Positions 26,210-34,761 of a stretch of DNA of 64,000 nt are shown here, one piece after another (position 1 is the first letter of the stretch; every line of letters begins with the position of its first letter). The translations under genes and the position numbers were made by a program. The stretch is from Pseudoxanthomonas sp. GM95. GTDB lineage: Bacteria > Pseudomonadota > Gammaproteobacteria > Xanthomonadales > Xanthomonadaceae. The notes beneath the pieces are model-generated. The model had not been told where the DNA came from, did not search any database, and saw only the letters and a program-made list of their open reading frames with translations. The stretch is taken from assembly GCF_900109775.1 (NCBI RefSeq), contig NZ_FOAX01000002.1, positions 868,001 through 932,000 on the forward strand. The letters run 5' to 3'.

Positions 26210-26277
26210 GTTCTCCGCCGCGTTCACGCGGCGACTTTGATTTTGGAGCAGAGCTTTCGCGGCGCTTCGCGCCACGA

Positions 26278-26732
26278 CCTACTTTCTTTGCTTGTGCAAA
26301 GAAAGGTAGGCAAAGAAACACACTCCGGGCGGCACGCCCGCTACGCGGGTTCGCTACGGGGCGAGGGATTTTTGGATGGGACATCTTGTCCCTTCCAAAA
26401 ACGATGCACATCCATGTGCATCGCCCTGCGGGTCTTGGCCTCGCCCCTTCGCCGTGCCTCACGGAGATCTGAAAGCACAAGCAAGAGCAGCACCTCGCGC
26501 GGTGCCGCTTTTGCGTTTGCTCTGCTCTTGATCTTCAGCGCCTTCAAAGCGAGCCGAGCACCGCAGGCGGAAACGGCCGAAGAGGCGCGGGTGTTTGAGC
26601 GCAGCGAGTTCCCGCGCCGTGCCGTTTCCGGCGAGGAGCACAGGGCACCGCCGCATCGCGGCGGCGGGTGTCAGGCGCTGCCGGTTTTGCTTCCTTTTGC
26701 CAAGACAAAAGGAAGGCGTGCGGCGAAGCCGC
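26278..26732. repeat. Gene-free multi-hairpin element (about 455 bp)
   Basis: The 730 bp between pyrB and the M1 peptidase gene hold no convincing gene but at least eight consecutive inverted repeats. The arms are: 26278-26291/26296-26310 (one bulge); 26326-26330/26336-26340; 26369-26382/26388-26401 (one T-T mismatch); 26403-26411/26414-26422 (perfect); 26482-26490/26522-26530; 26570-26577/26621-26628 enclosing 26584-26591/26611-26618; 26648-26654/26658-26664; 26690-26699/26706-26715; and 26720-26724/26728-26732. Base composition is lower in GC than in the neighbours. Related sequence, often mis-annotated as short proteins, is to my recollection dispersed in Xanthomonadaceae genomes. Whether it is a mobile repeat or a structured RNA is open. 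Confidence 0.7.
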
Positions 26733-26939
26733 GCGAAAGCTCTGCACTTGCTCTACACAGCACATATAGCCATCAGAAGATGCAACTGAAACCATTCAGT
26801 GGTGACCAGCTGCAGCTGCCAAAGATCAGAACCCGCACAACAGAAAACAAGCGACCCTCTAGCCCAAAAGGCCCATGCGCTGACGATCCTGCAAGGTAGG
26901 ATTCAGATTCCCCTTCGTCGCATCGGAATCCCTGCGCCC

Positions 26940-28940
26940 ATGAACCCGTCCCATCGCCGCGGCCTGCGCGGCTTGGCCTTGTTGTTGTCATCGCTGGCCT
27001 GCGCGGCCATTGCCGCGCCCGCGGCCTCGCCCACCAAGCCGCAGGATGCGGGCTTCAATCCGATCGAGTTCTTCGCGCCGCTGCAGTTGCCGCAGCCGGC
27101 CAATGCGCTCCGCGGCGGTGCGGGCAAGCCCGGCCCGCTGTTCTGGCAGAACAGCGCCGACTACGACCTGCACGCCACCATCGACCCGGCCACGCACACG
27201 CTCACTGGCGAGGCGACGATCAGTTACACCAACCACAGCCCCGATGCGCTGGACGTGCTGTGGCTGCAGCTGGACCAGAACATCTACCGCGCCGATTCGC
27301 GCGCGGCGTCGGCGCGTTCGCCGCGTCCGGGCCGCACGCCGCAGTACGGCGATGGCATGAGCATCGCCAGCGTGGAAGTGGAGCAGGGCGGCAAGCGCAG
27401 CAAGGTCGATTACCTGGTGGACGACACGCGCATGCGCGTGGATCTGCCTACTGCGCTCAAGGCCGGCGACGGCAGCCTCAAGCTGCATATCAACTACCGC
27501 TACACCGTGCCCGGCACCTGGGGCGGACGCACCGCGATCACGCCCACCAAGAATGGCGACATCTACGAGATCGCCCAGTGGTATCCGCGCATGGCCGTCT
27601 ACGACGACCTGCGTGGCTGGGACACGCAGCCTTACCTGGGCTCGGAGTTCTACCTGGAATACGGCGACTTCGACTACGCGGTGACCGTGCCGTGGGATTA
27701 CATCGTCGCCGGCTCCGGCGGGCTGACCAATGGCGATGAGGTGCTCACCGCGACCCAGCGCAGCCGCTTGAAGGACGCCGCGGCCAGCGACAAGACGGTG
27801 ATGATCCGCGCGCCGGCCGAAGTCACCGATCCGGCCTCGCGCCCCAGTCGTAGCGGCACCAAGACCTGGCGCTTCCACATGGACCACACCCGCGACGTGG
27901 CGTTTGCCGCCTCGCCGGCGTTCGTGTGGGATGCGGCGCGCATCAACCTGCCGGGCGGCAAGCATTCGCTGGCCATGTCGGTGTATCCGGAAGAAGGTGT
28001 CACCAACTGGGTGCGCTCGACCGAGTACGTCAAGGGCGCGATCGAGCATTTTTCCAGCAAATGGTACGCCTACCCGTGGCCGGCAGCGGTCAACCTGGGC
28101 GGCCACGGCGCGGGCATGGAGTATCCGGGCATCGTGTTCGACGGCTATGACGACAAGGACGACAAGCTGTTCTGGATCACCGCGCATGAGCTGGGCCACG
28201 GCTGGTTCCCGATGATCGTCGGCTCCAACGAGCGCCGCCATGCGTTCATGGATGAAGGCTTCAACACCTTCATCGACGTCTACGCCTCGGACGCATTCAA
28301 CCACGGCGAATACGCGCCCAAGCGCGATGGCGAATACGCGCCCAAGGGCGGCAATCCGGTCGATGAGATCCTGCCCGTGCTGGCCGATGCCGATGCGCCG
28401 ACGCTGATGCACATCGCCGACGGCACCAGCGAGAAGTACCGCCATCCGGTGACCTACTTCAAAGGCGCGCTGGGCCTGGTGCTACTGCGCGAGCAGATCC
28501 TGGGGCCTGAGCGTTTCGATCCCGCGTTCCGCAAGTACATCGCCACCTGGGCGTACAAGCATCCGGACCCGTCGGACTTCTTCCGCTTCATGGAAAGCGA
28601 ATCCGGTGAGGACCTGTCGTGGTGGTGGCGCGGCTGGTACTTCAACAACTGGCAGCTGGACATGGGCATCACCGGCGCACGCTACGTCGATGACAGCCAC
28701 ACCGCCATTTCGGTGGCGCTGGCCAGCCGGCAGAAGCTGGTGATGCCGGCGACGCTGCGCATCGACTACACCGACGGCAGCCATGAGGATCGCCGTATCC
28801 CGGTCGAAGCATGGATCCAGCGCAGCGCCCCGGAAGTCGGCATCGCCGTGACCAAGCCGGTGGCCAAGGTCACCCTGGACCCGGACCACAAGCTGCCCGA
28901 CGCCGATCGCAGCAACAACACGGCCAGCATCGGCGGTTGA
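26940..28940 (+). CDS. Secreted M1-family zinc metallopeptidase
   Basis: The 666-residue aminopeptidase-like enzyme is exported: a signal peptide (about 1-29, ending AAIA-APA) precedes an M1 N-terminal beta-domain (about 60-300). The catalytic domain has HELGHGW (His416, Glu417, His420) and the third zinc ligand Glu439 in FMDEGFNTF, the HExxH-x18-E pattern. The GAMEN-type substrate motif is replaced by GAGMEYPG. A short in-frame duplication, (D/H)GEYAPK twice at about 28307-28346, lies after the active site. ATG 26940 starts a typical signal peptide. A terminator follows the stop. Confidence 0.9.
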   Translation: MNPSHRRGLRGLALLLSSLACAAIAAPAASPTKPQDAGFNPIEFFAPLQLPQPANALRGGAGKPGPLFWQNSADYDLHATIDPATHTLTGEATISYTNHSPDALDVLWLQLDQNIYRADSRAASARSPRPGRTPQYGDGMSIASVEVEQGGKRSKVDYLVDDTRMRVDLPTALKAGDGSLKLHINYRYTVPGTWGGRTAITPTKNGDIYEIAQWYPRMAVYDDLRGWDTQPYLGSEFYLEYGDFDYAVTVPWDYIVAGSGGLTNGDEVLTATQRSRLKDAAASDKTVMIRAPAEVTDPASRPSRSGTKTWRFHMDHTRDVAFAASPAFVWDAARINLPGGKHSLAMSVYPEEGVTNWVRSTEYVKGAIEHFSSKWYAYPWPAAVNLGGHGAGMEYPGIVFDGYDDKDDKLFWITAHELGHGWFPMIVGSNERRHAFMDEGFNTFIDVYASDAFNHGEYAPKRDGEYAPKGGNPVDEILPVLADADAPTLMHIADGTSEKYRHPVTYFKGALGLVLLREQILGPERFDPAFRKYIATWAYKHPDPSDFFRFMESESGEDLSWWWRGWYFNNWQLDMGITGARYVDDSHTAISVALASRQKLVMPATLRIDYTDGSHEDRRIPVEAWIQRSAPEVGIAVTKPVAKVTLDPDHKLPDADRSNNTASIGG

Positions 28941-28958
28941 TTCACCCGATCTGGCTTT

Positions 28959-28999
28959 AAAAAAAGGCGGGTGCCGCGAGGCATCCGCCTTTTTCTTTT
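28959..28999. terminator. Rho-independent terminator after the M1 peptidase gene
   Basis: An A run precedes GGCGGGTGCC-gcga-GGCATCCGCC, a ten-pair stem with one G-T wobble, and TTTTTCTTTT follows. The A and T flanks on both sides allow it to act on either strand, serving the M1 gene and any antisense read-through from the right. Confidence 0.85.
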
Positions 29000-29017
29000 G
29001 CCTTCGTCAGCGCAAAT

Positions 29018-29083
29018 GTGGGAGCCGCTTCAGCGGCGACAGGGCTTGTCGACAAAGCCCTTCGCCGCTGAAGCGGCTCCCAC
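29018..29083. repeat. Perfect REP doublet (66-bp palindrome)
   Basis: Two inverted 22-bp arms (29018-29039 and 29062-29083) are exact complements. Each contains its own hairpin GCCGC-ttca-GCGGC or its complement, and the centre GGGCTT-gtcgac-AAAGCCC can also pair. This is the arrangement of a REP/BIME pair. A second, diverged copy lies at 18293-18354. It stands between two convergent genes, 19 bp after the terminator. Confidence 0.8.
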
Positions 29084-29109
29084 GGACGCGCAGCTCCCGC
29101 ATGGCGTGC

Positions 29110-31221
29110 CTAGGGCAACACCTTCCGAGCCTTCGCCTCATTGACCAACCGCTCCGCATCGCGCGGCAGCAGCAGGCGTTGCGCGACGAGTTTGTCGGCG
29201 GCCTTGCGCACGGCGGCGACGTATCCGGCCTGCATGCCGTACAGCGATTCCAGCGAGGGGCGCGTATCGCCGGCGGCCTTGCGCGCGGCTTCGGTGGCGT
29301 GGAAAGGGATGAAACTGCCTGCGAGCGTGGACAGGTCGACGATGCCCGGACGGGCGACGTAGTCGAATTCCAGACTCGTGCCCAGCGGCGCAAGCGCCTC
29401 GACGCTGTGCACGCCGGCGATGCCGATGCCGGTTTTCGGATCGACCTGCGGCACGCGCGGCGCGTAGAGGCGGCCGGTGTCGCGCGGCGGCAGCACCGTG
29501 GCGATGCCGGACTCGTCCTTTGCGTTGTACTGCGGGCCGAAGTCGAGCCGCGTCATCCGGTTCACGCGGGCCAGGTAGTTGAACGCGGGGATCGGCGTGG
29601 GCGTGCCGTCCACCGGCCACGACACGCCGCGCATCACGGGAAACTTGACGGCCTTGGGCGCGACCAGCGTGCCGTCGGTGATGCGCGGGGCGCGGCTGTC
29701 CGGTGGCGGCGTGCCCTTGACCACCCAGTCTTCCAGCGCGATCCACAGGGCGCGGAAGGTGTCGTTGAACTGCACCACGGTGCCGCGCGGATAGACGTCC
29801 TGCTTCGGGTCCCAGTGGATGCTCTCGGTGCCGCCCGGGCCGCCGTGCTGGGCACCGGCGTAGTAGTAAATGCGCGCATCAGCCGGCTGCTTGAGGTCGC
29901 GCGCGCCGCTGGCATCGCTGAGCACCGGCGCACCCTGCAGCTGCCAGAACTCGGTGCCGGACAGGCCGAGGAAAAACTTCGGACAGGTCTGCGTGGCCGT
30001 GCAGCGCGCCATCAGTCCGCCGCGTTCGCCGGTGAGCCCGTCCACGTAGTCCGGCGCCAGCGCACGCGGCCCCATCTGGCCGAAAGCGGTGCGATCGGCA
30101 CGCAGTCCCCCTGCGCTGCCGGGTACGGCGAAGCGCGCGTTGATATTGGTCAGGCGCGCGGCGACCTGCGCGTAGATGCCGTCGAACACCTTGCTGCCGT
30201 CGCGCGCCTGATTGAAGCCCAGGTGCATGAAGGTCTTCATCAGGTTGCCCGACTGCGAGGTGCCTTCGGCCAGCGCGTAATGGATGTGGCCGGCCAGCGG
30301 ATTGGTGCGGCCATCGCTGTCCTGCGCGTCGTGGCGGAAGAAGCTGACCACGTCGCGCAGCGCCGCCAGCCCGACGCCCATGACCTTGGGATCCTTGGCG
30401 ACGTAAACCACTTCGTAGAGATACTGCGGATCGAAGCCTGCGCGCAGGCAGACGCTGGCCGGGTCTGGTGTGCCGGGGAAGGGATGCTCGGCATCGCACC
30501 TGGCGAAGGCCCAGTCCTGCGCGGCGATCGACTGGCGCGCATCGCTCTCGTTGACGCGGCGGGTGAGCGAATACCCCGGCTGGGCGGTGTCCAGGCTGGC
30601 CGGCGCATACGGCAGCATCGAGGCGTTGAAGGTGCCGCCGGGCAGCGACATCGACGGCGTGGGCTGGTTGGGCACCAGCTCGGCGCGATACGGCCCGGTG
30701 ATCGACGAACCATCGGCGTTGTGCGCCAGCGGCACGCTCAGGGTGAGCCGCTGTGGCGAGGACTTGGGGACGTCGCCTTGCCAGGCCGCGTACAGCAGCA
30801 CGGTGCCGCGTTCGAAATACACCGCATCGCCCGGCGTCCTGGCCGGATCGATCCAGGTCAGGATGCTGCCGCGGTTGGGCGCGTCGTAGCGCAGCACGCC
30901 GCTGGCCTTGGACATGTCCTTGGGCTTGAGCAGGACGAATTCGGAGGCGTAGTCCAGCATCCCGCGCGCGTTGCGGTCGGCCAGCTGCAGGTCCTGGATG
31001 ATCGCGTTGTGCGGATCGGCCGGATCGACCTCGCCATGGATCACGCCGGTCAGCTTCTCGTAACCGCCGACGTTGCCCCAGTCGCCGGGCACGTCTTCGC
31101 GCGACGTGATCTCCAGGGTGATGCGCGGTGCGTCGGGCGCGTCCTGCGCGGCGCGTGCCTGCGGCAGGGCCGCGATCCAAAAAGTGGCCAGGAGCCAGGC
31201 GCTACGTCCGGTGCGTTTCAT
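29110..31221 (-). CDS. Exported alpha/beta-hydrolase-domain protein (Abhydrolase_10-like)
   Basis: The 703-residue protein has a signal peptide (MKRTGRSAWLLATFWIAAL, cleavage near ARA-AQD) and is therefore periplasmic or secreted. The middle carries the nucleophile elbow AEGTSQSGNL, and YYYAGAQHGGP with its late His-Gly may supply the catalytic histidine, as in the large alpha/beta-hydrolase group of uncharacterised soil-bacterial esterases. The substrate is unknown. ATG 31221 follows AGGGAAAG; the frame is open for another 108 bp without signal-peptide character. It converges on the M1 peptidase gene across a terminator and a REP palindrome. Confidence 0.8.
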   Translation of the reverse strand: MKRTGRSAWLLATFWIAALPQARAAQDAPDAPRITLEITSREDVPGDWGNVGGYEKLTGVIHGEVDPADPHNAIIQDLQLADRNARGMLDYASEFVLLKPKDMSKASGVLRYDAPNRGSILTWIDPARTPGDAVYFERGTVLLYAAWQGDVPKSSPQRLTLSVPLAHNADGSSITGPYRAELVPNQPTPSMSLPGGTFNASMLPYAPASLDTAQPGYSLTRRVNESDARQSIAAQDWAFARCDAEHPFPGTPDPASVCLRAGFDPQYLYEVVYVAKDPKVMGVGLAALRDVVSFFRHDAQDSDGRTNPLAGHIHYALAEGTSQSGNLMKTFMHLGFNQARDGSKVFDGIYAQVAARLTNINARFAVPGSAGGLRADRTAFGQMGPRALAPDYVDGLTGERGGLMARCTATQTCPKFFLGLSGTEFWQLQGAPVLSDASGARDLKQPADARIYYYAGAQHGGPGGTESIHWDPKQDVYPRGTVVQFNDTFRALWIALEDWVVKGTPPPDSRAPRITDGTLVAPKAVKFPVMRGVSWPVDGTPTPIPAFNYLARVNRMTRLDFGPQYNAKDESGIATVLPPRDTGRLYAPRVPQVDPKTGIGIAGVHSVEALAPLGTSLEFDYVARPGIVDLSTLAGSFIPFHATEAARKAAGDTRPSLESLYGMQAGYVAAVRKAADKLVAQRLLLPRDAERLVNEAKARKVLP

Positions 31222-31313
31222 CGATGCTTTCCCTCCCAGGAACGTGCCGATGACGGGGACACCGGCGTGGGAAAGCTTAGCAATGCGGGGTAATGCGCTC
31301 GTGCAGGACGCGC

Positions 31314-31973
31314 TCAGCCCTTGGCGCAAACCCGTTCGGCGAACATGCCGCTGGCGAAGTAGGCCAGCAGTTCGGCATGGGGATGGTCGGGCAACACGTG
31401 CTGGACCGCATCGCGCGCGGCCGCGGCCAGCAGGTCGGCTTCAGCGGTGCTGACTGCTTCCATCGCATCCCAGAGCGCGGCCTGTTGCTCATCGATGGCG
31501 TGTGCGGCGGTCCACAGCGCGGCGTGTTGCTCGTTGCTCAGGCCGGTCATCGGCGTGGCGGCGTGCGGATCGGGCAGCGCATCGCTCAGGTCCAGCGCGT
31601 ACTGCAGGCTGCGCAGCGCGATCGCGGCCAGCGCTTCGTCGCGCCATGGCGCCACGGGTGTGGCAGGCGCCTGTGGCGGCACCAGCGGCTCGCCGGCGAT
31701 CAAGGCATCGCGCACCGCATCGGGCTTGTGCTGGCTGGCCAGCACCGGGCGCAGGCCCATGCGCGCGGCCTGGGTCAGCGTGGCGCGCTGGTCGGCAGGT
31801 AGCGCGGCCAGCGAGCCGAGCAGGCTGGCCAGGTAATGATCTGCAAGCTGCGCCGCGCGGCGCAGGCGCTCGGACGATGCAGGCGCTGCGGCGCCTGATT
31901 CCAGCGGCAGCAGTGGTTGGGCCTGCCAAAGGCATTGCGCGTAACGGACCACGCACTGGGCAAGGTGCTTCAT
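31314..31973 (-). CDS. Hypothetical helical protein
   Basis: The 219-residue protein has no signal peptide, no membrane segment and no motif that I recognise. It is Ala- and Leu-rich and predicted to be almost wholly alpha-helical (for example LRRAAQLADHYLASLLGSLAALP and DEALAAIALRSLQYALDLSDAL), with several His and Asp residues. Codon use and third-position GC match the neighbours, so it is probably a real gene. A TAGAAT box lies on the same strand about 50 bp upstream (32026-32031). It is separated from the neighbouring genes by 92 and 157 bp. Confidence 0.6.
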   Translation of the reverse strand: MKHLAQCVVRYAQCLWQAQPLLPLESGAAAPASSERLRRAAQLADHYLASLLGSLAALPADQRATLTQAARMGLRPVLASQHKPDAVRDALIAGEPLVPPQAPATPVAPWRDEALAAIALRSLQYALDLSDALPDPHAATPMTGLSNEQHAALWTAAHAIDEQQAALWDAMEAVSTAEADLLAAAARDAVQHVLPDHPHAELLAYFASGMFAERVCAKG

Positions 31974-32025
31974 GGACTTCCGGAAAGACGGCGCAGGCCA
32001 AGACGGCCCGCAAAGTGGGGCGCGA

Positions 32026-32031
32026 ATTCTA
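32026..32031 (-). promoter_or_regulatory. Candidate -10 box for the helical hypothetical gene
   Basis: On the minus strand ACTAGAATTCGCG contains TAGAAT 52 bp upstream of ATG 31973. TTGACG occurs further upstream, but at a 22-bp spacing, which is too long, so only the -10 part is supported. Confidence 0.3.
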
Positions 32032-32130
32032 GTCCGTCCCCGCGCCGGCTGCGCGTCAAGCGTTGGCCCGCGGTACAGGCGCGACGTTCAACCCCGATGA
32101 CAGCAGGCGATGCGGCGCGGCGTTTCCCGG

Positions 32131-33054
32131 TCAGGGCTTCACTTGGACGATGTCGCCTTCGTCGGTGTAGGTCAGCGGCGCGATCGCGATCGAGCGCTTG
32201 TGGTCGCCGCTGCCGGGCAGCAGGGCGTCGTGGTAGAACAGGTACGACTTGCCATCGTGCTCGATGATCGCCTGGTGGTTGGTGGAAATGGCCAGGTAAT
32301 CCAGGATCACCCCGCGATAGCGGAATGGCCCGGTCGGCGTACGGGATGTTGCATACACGATCTGCCCAGGCCAGCCGGTGGAAAAGCTGAAGTAGTAGGT
32401 GCTGCCGCGCTTGTGCAGGAACGGCGCCTCCCCGTATTGCTTCTTCGGATCGTCCTTGGGGAAGCCTTCGATCACGATGTCCTGGATCGGGCCTTCCAGG
32501 TGGATCATGTCCCTGGCCAGCCGCACCATCTTGGGCACGCGCGTGCCGAAGACCAGATACGCCTGGCCATCGTCGTCGACCAGGACCTGCGGGTCGATCG
32601 GCTCGGCGCCGGCGTTGGCATCGCGCGCCTTGTCTACCAGCGCATCGCTCCGTGCATCGTGGAACGGGCCAGCCGGATCGTCGGCCACCGCGACGCCGAT
32701 CTTGTCGCCGCCGATGGGCGCATAGAAGTAGTACCGGCCGTTGCGCGCGACGGCGTCGGGCGCCCAGGCCTTGGCATCGGGCCGGGCCCACTTGAAAACG
32801 CTCACATCCAGCGGCGCGCCGGCGTCGCGCCACTGCTGCAGGTCCGGCGAGGTATACAGCCGCCAGCTGGTGGAATCCCAGTAGGTGCCGCTGTTGGACG
32901 CGTCATCGGTGGCGTACAGGTAGAAGCCACCACCGCGTGCGGTCGCGAAATAGTGCGGCGAGGGATCGGCATTGAAACGCTGCGCGATCGGCTGCGCGGC
33001 CCGGGCCGGCAGCGCGCTCGCGCACAGGCCCAACAACAGCAACACCGACTTCAT
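32131..33054 (-). CDS. Secreted glycoside hydrolase family 43 enzyme
   Basis: The 307-residue protein has a signal peptide (about 1-19, ARA-AQ) and a five-bladed beta-propeller typical of GH43, which includes xylosidases and arabinofuranosidases. The three catalytic acids are visible: the base Asp30 in FNADPSPHYF, the pKa modulator Asp154 in EPIDPQVLVDDDG and the acid Glu209 in YGEAPFLHKRG. It has no accessory carbohydrate-binding domain. A perfect 21-bp palindrome lies 135 bp upstream and may be its operator. A second GH43-like gene is about 12 kb to the right, at 44597. Confidence 0.87.
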   Translation of the reverse strand: MKSVLLLLGLCASALPARAAQPIAQRFNADPSPHYFATARGGGFYLYATDDASNSGTYWDSTSWRLYTSPDLQQWRDAGAPLDVSVFKWARPDAKAWAPDAVARNGRYYFYAPIGGDKIGVAVADDPAGPFHDARSDALVDKARDANAGAEPIDPQVLVDDDGQAYLVFGTRVPKMVRLARDMIHLEGPIQDIVIEGFPKDDPKKQYGEAPFLHKRGSTYYFSFSTGWPGQIVYATSRTPTGPFRYRGVILDYLAISTNHQAIIEHDGKSYLFYHDALLPGSGDHKRSIAIAPLTYTDEGDIVQVKP

Positions 33055-33188
33055 TCGACATAGCTCCTGGCAACCACCGCACCATCAGGCGCGGCAGGAG
33101 GAAATGGAAGGAAAGGCGAGGCAAGGCGTCCGGTGGCATGCAACCGGGCCATGGTTTGTAAGACGCGCAGACACGATGAGTCAAGCGC

Positions 33189-33209
33189 GGCATCGATGAC
33201 ATCGATGCC
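33189..33209. promoter_or_regulatory. Perfect 21-bp palindrome upstream of the GH43 gene, candidate operator
   Basis: GGCATCGATG-a-CATCGATGCC has ten paired bases on each side of a single central base, 135 bp before the GH43 start, in a 333-bp stretch (33055-33387) that otherwise lacks a gene. A dimeric repressor site is the simplest reading. A second inverted repeat, CCAGGCCTGC/GCAGGCCTGG at 33338-33366, lies just after the next gene's stop and may be its transcript end, although no T run follows. Confidence 0.45.
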
Positions 33210-33387
33210 GTTGGCGCTGCTGACGGCATCGCGATGACGCAGGGCGCTGGACAGGCCGCTGGATAGCCGCACCGGGCCATTGATCCGGCGCGCGTCGGAT
33301 CGGGACGATGGCCTGCTCAGGGGCAGGGCGCATCACACCAGGCCTGCGCCGGAGGGGCAGGCCTGGCGGTCATGGCGTTGGGAAAAA

Positions 33388-33558
33388 TCAGCCGCTCTTG
33401 CGTGGGAACGTGGTCCCGAGTTTTTCGATTTGGCCGCCGGCGCGTTCGAACGCGTCCAGCTTGTCCTGTAGCACTTCGTGAGCGGTGCGCTTGTCTTCGC
33501 GGGGGCGCTTGAACAGCGAGTCGGGGGGCATGGCCTTGGTGCTGCGCAGTGTCGTCAT
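33388..33558 (-). CDS. Small hypothetical protein (56 residues)
   Basis: The protein is hydrophilic and charged (start MTTLRSTKAMPPDSLFKRP, then a helix LQDKLDAFERAGGQIEKLG and a basic end FPRKSG). No family is recognised. The Arg/Lys-rich ends and single amphipathic helix suggest a nucleic-acid- or protein-binding peptide. Coding is supported mainly by codon composition; the ribosome-binding site is weak. It lies between the GH43 and dienelactone hydrolase genes on the same strand. Confidence 0.5.
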   Translation of the reverse strand: MTTLRSTKAMPPDSLFKRPREDKRTAHEVLQDKLDAFERAGGQIEKLGTTFPRKSG

Positions 33559-33673
33559 GGGCGTCTCGTGCGGGTGCCCTGCATCTATACAACGTCGCGG
33601 TGTCGCAGGTGTGAAAACCCTGCACATCGGCCGGCCAGGTGGCGCGCCGGGTCCGCCGGCCGGCGCCATCCGC

Positions 33674-34561
33674 TCAGGCCAGGTACTTCCCGAACCAGGC
33701 CAGCGTGCGCTCCCAGGCCAGCTTGGCGGCGGCCTCGTCGTAGCGCGGCGTCGAATCGTTGTGGAAGCCGTGGTTGGTGCCGGGGTAGATATGGGCCTCG
33801 TAGACCTTCTTGTTGGCCTTCAGTGCGGCCTCGTAGGCCGGCCAGCCGGCGTCGATGCGTTCATCCTTTTCCGCGTAGTGGATCAACAGCGGCGCCTTGA
33901 TCGCCGGCACTTCCTCCGCGCGCGGCTGGCGCCCGTAGAACGGCACCGCCGCGGCCAGTTCCGGATACGCCACCGCCGCGGCATTGGCCACGCCGCCGCC
34001 GTAGCAGAAGCCGGTGATGCCGATCTTCTTGGTCGTGCGCGCATCGGCCAGCAGGAACTCGATGGCGGCGAAGAAATCGTTCATCAGCTTTTCCGGATCG
34101 ACCTTGGCCTGCAGCTCGCGGCCCTTGTCGTCGTTGCCCGGATAGCCGCCGACCGAACTCAGTCCATCCGGCGCCAGCGCGATGTAGCCGGCTTTGGCCA
34201 CGCGCCGGGCGACGTCTTCGATGTAGGGATTGAGCCCGCGGTTTTCGTGTACCACCACCACCGCAGGCAGTGGACCGGTGGCCTTGACCGGGCGCACCAG
34301 ATAGCCGCGCACCTGGCCGTGGCCCTTGGGCGCGGGATAGGTGATGTACTCGGCCACGATGTCCGGATCGGTGAACTCCACCTGCGTGGCCATTGCGTAG
34401 TTGGGGCTCAGCGATGCCAGGATCGCCGTGGCCGACAGCCCGGCCACCGCGAACGCCGCCGCGCCATCCAGGAACTGCCGCCGGCTGATCTTGCCGTGCA
34501 CGTAACCGTCGTACAGCTCCAGCAGCTCGGGGGCGAAATCCTTGGCGGTCAGGCGGGTCAT
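33674..34561 (-). CDS. Dienelactone-hydrolase-family protein with Tat-like signal
   Basis: The 295-residue enzyme is an alpha/beta hydrolase of the DLH family. Its catalytic triad is Cys in GITGFCYGGG, Asp in EKDERID and His in GTNHGFHND. An unusual N-terminal region (about 1-70) carries SRRQFLDGAAAFAVAGLSATAILASL, which resembles a twin-arginine signal (S-R-R-x-F-L), so the protein may be exported folded or anchored in the membrane. ATG 34561 was chosen because the family's N-terminus begins there and a GC-rich leader precedes it. The substrate is unknown. Confidence 0.88.
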   Translation of the reverse strand: MTRLTAKDFAPELLELYDGYVHGKISRRQFLDGAAAFAVAGLSATAILASLSPNYAMATQVEFTDPDIVAEYITYPAPKGHGQVRGYLVRPVKATGPLPAVVVVHENRGLNPYIEDVARRVAKAGYIALAPDGLSSVGGYPGNDDKGRELQAKVDPEKLMNDFFAAIEFLLADARTTKKIGITGFCYGGGVANAAAVAYPELAAAVPFYGRQPRAEEVPAIKAPLLIHYAEKDERIDAGWPAYEAALKANKKVYEAHIYPGTNHGFHNDSTPRYDEAAAKLAWERTLAWFGKYLA

Positions 34562-34761
34562 GGCGGGCTCCTGCGGGAAGGGGAAGCCCGACCATAGCAA
34601 GTGCCCGTGTTGCGACGGGCGAAGCGGGACTCAACCAGCGTTGCTGGCCGCGCATCGCATGCAGATCGCGGTGTACACCGATCAGGCGCCAGCGGCTTCA
34701 CTGCGCGGCACGCCAAGGAGGGCACGCCGCACACCCACCGGGAATTCGCCAAGGCGAAGGG

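Noticed and set aside
26109..26899. Short reading frames on both strands in the hairpin element
   Set aside because: Their translations follow the inverted repeats, lack a ribosome-binding site and codon bias, and resemble mis-annotated repeat proteins.
26988..28445. 485-codon minus-strand frame opposite the M1 peptidase
   Set aside because: Antisense shadow; the HELGHGW enzyme on the plus strand is clear.
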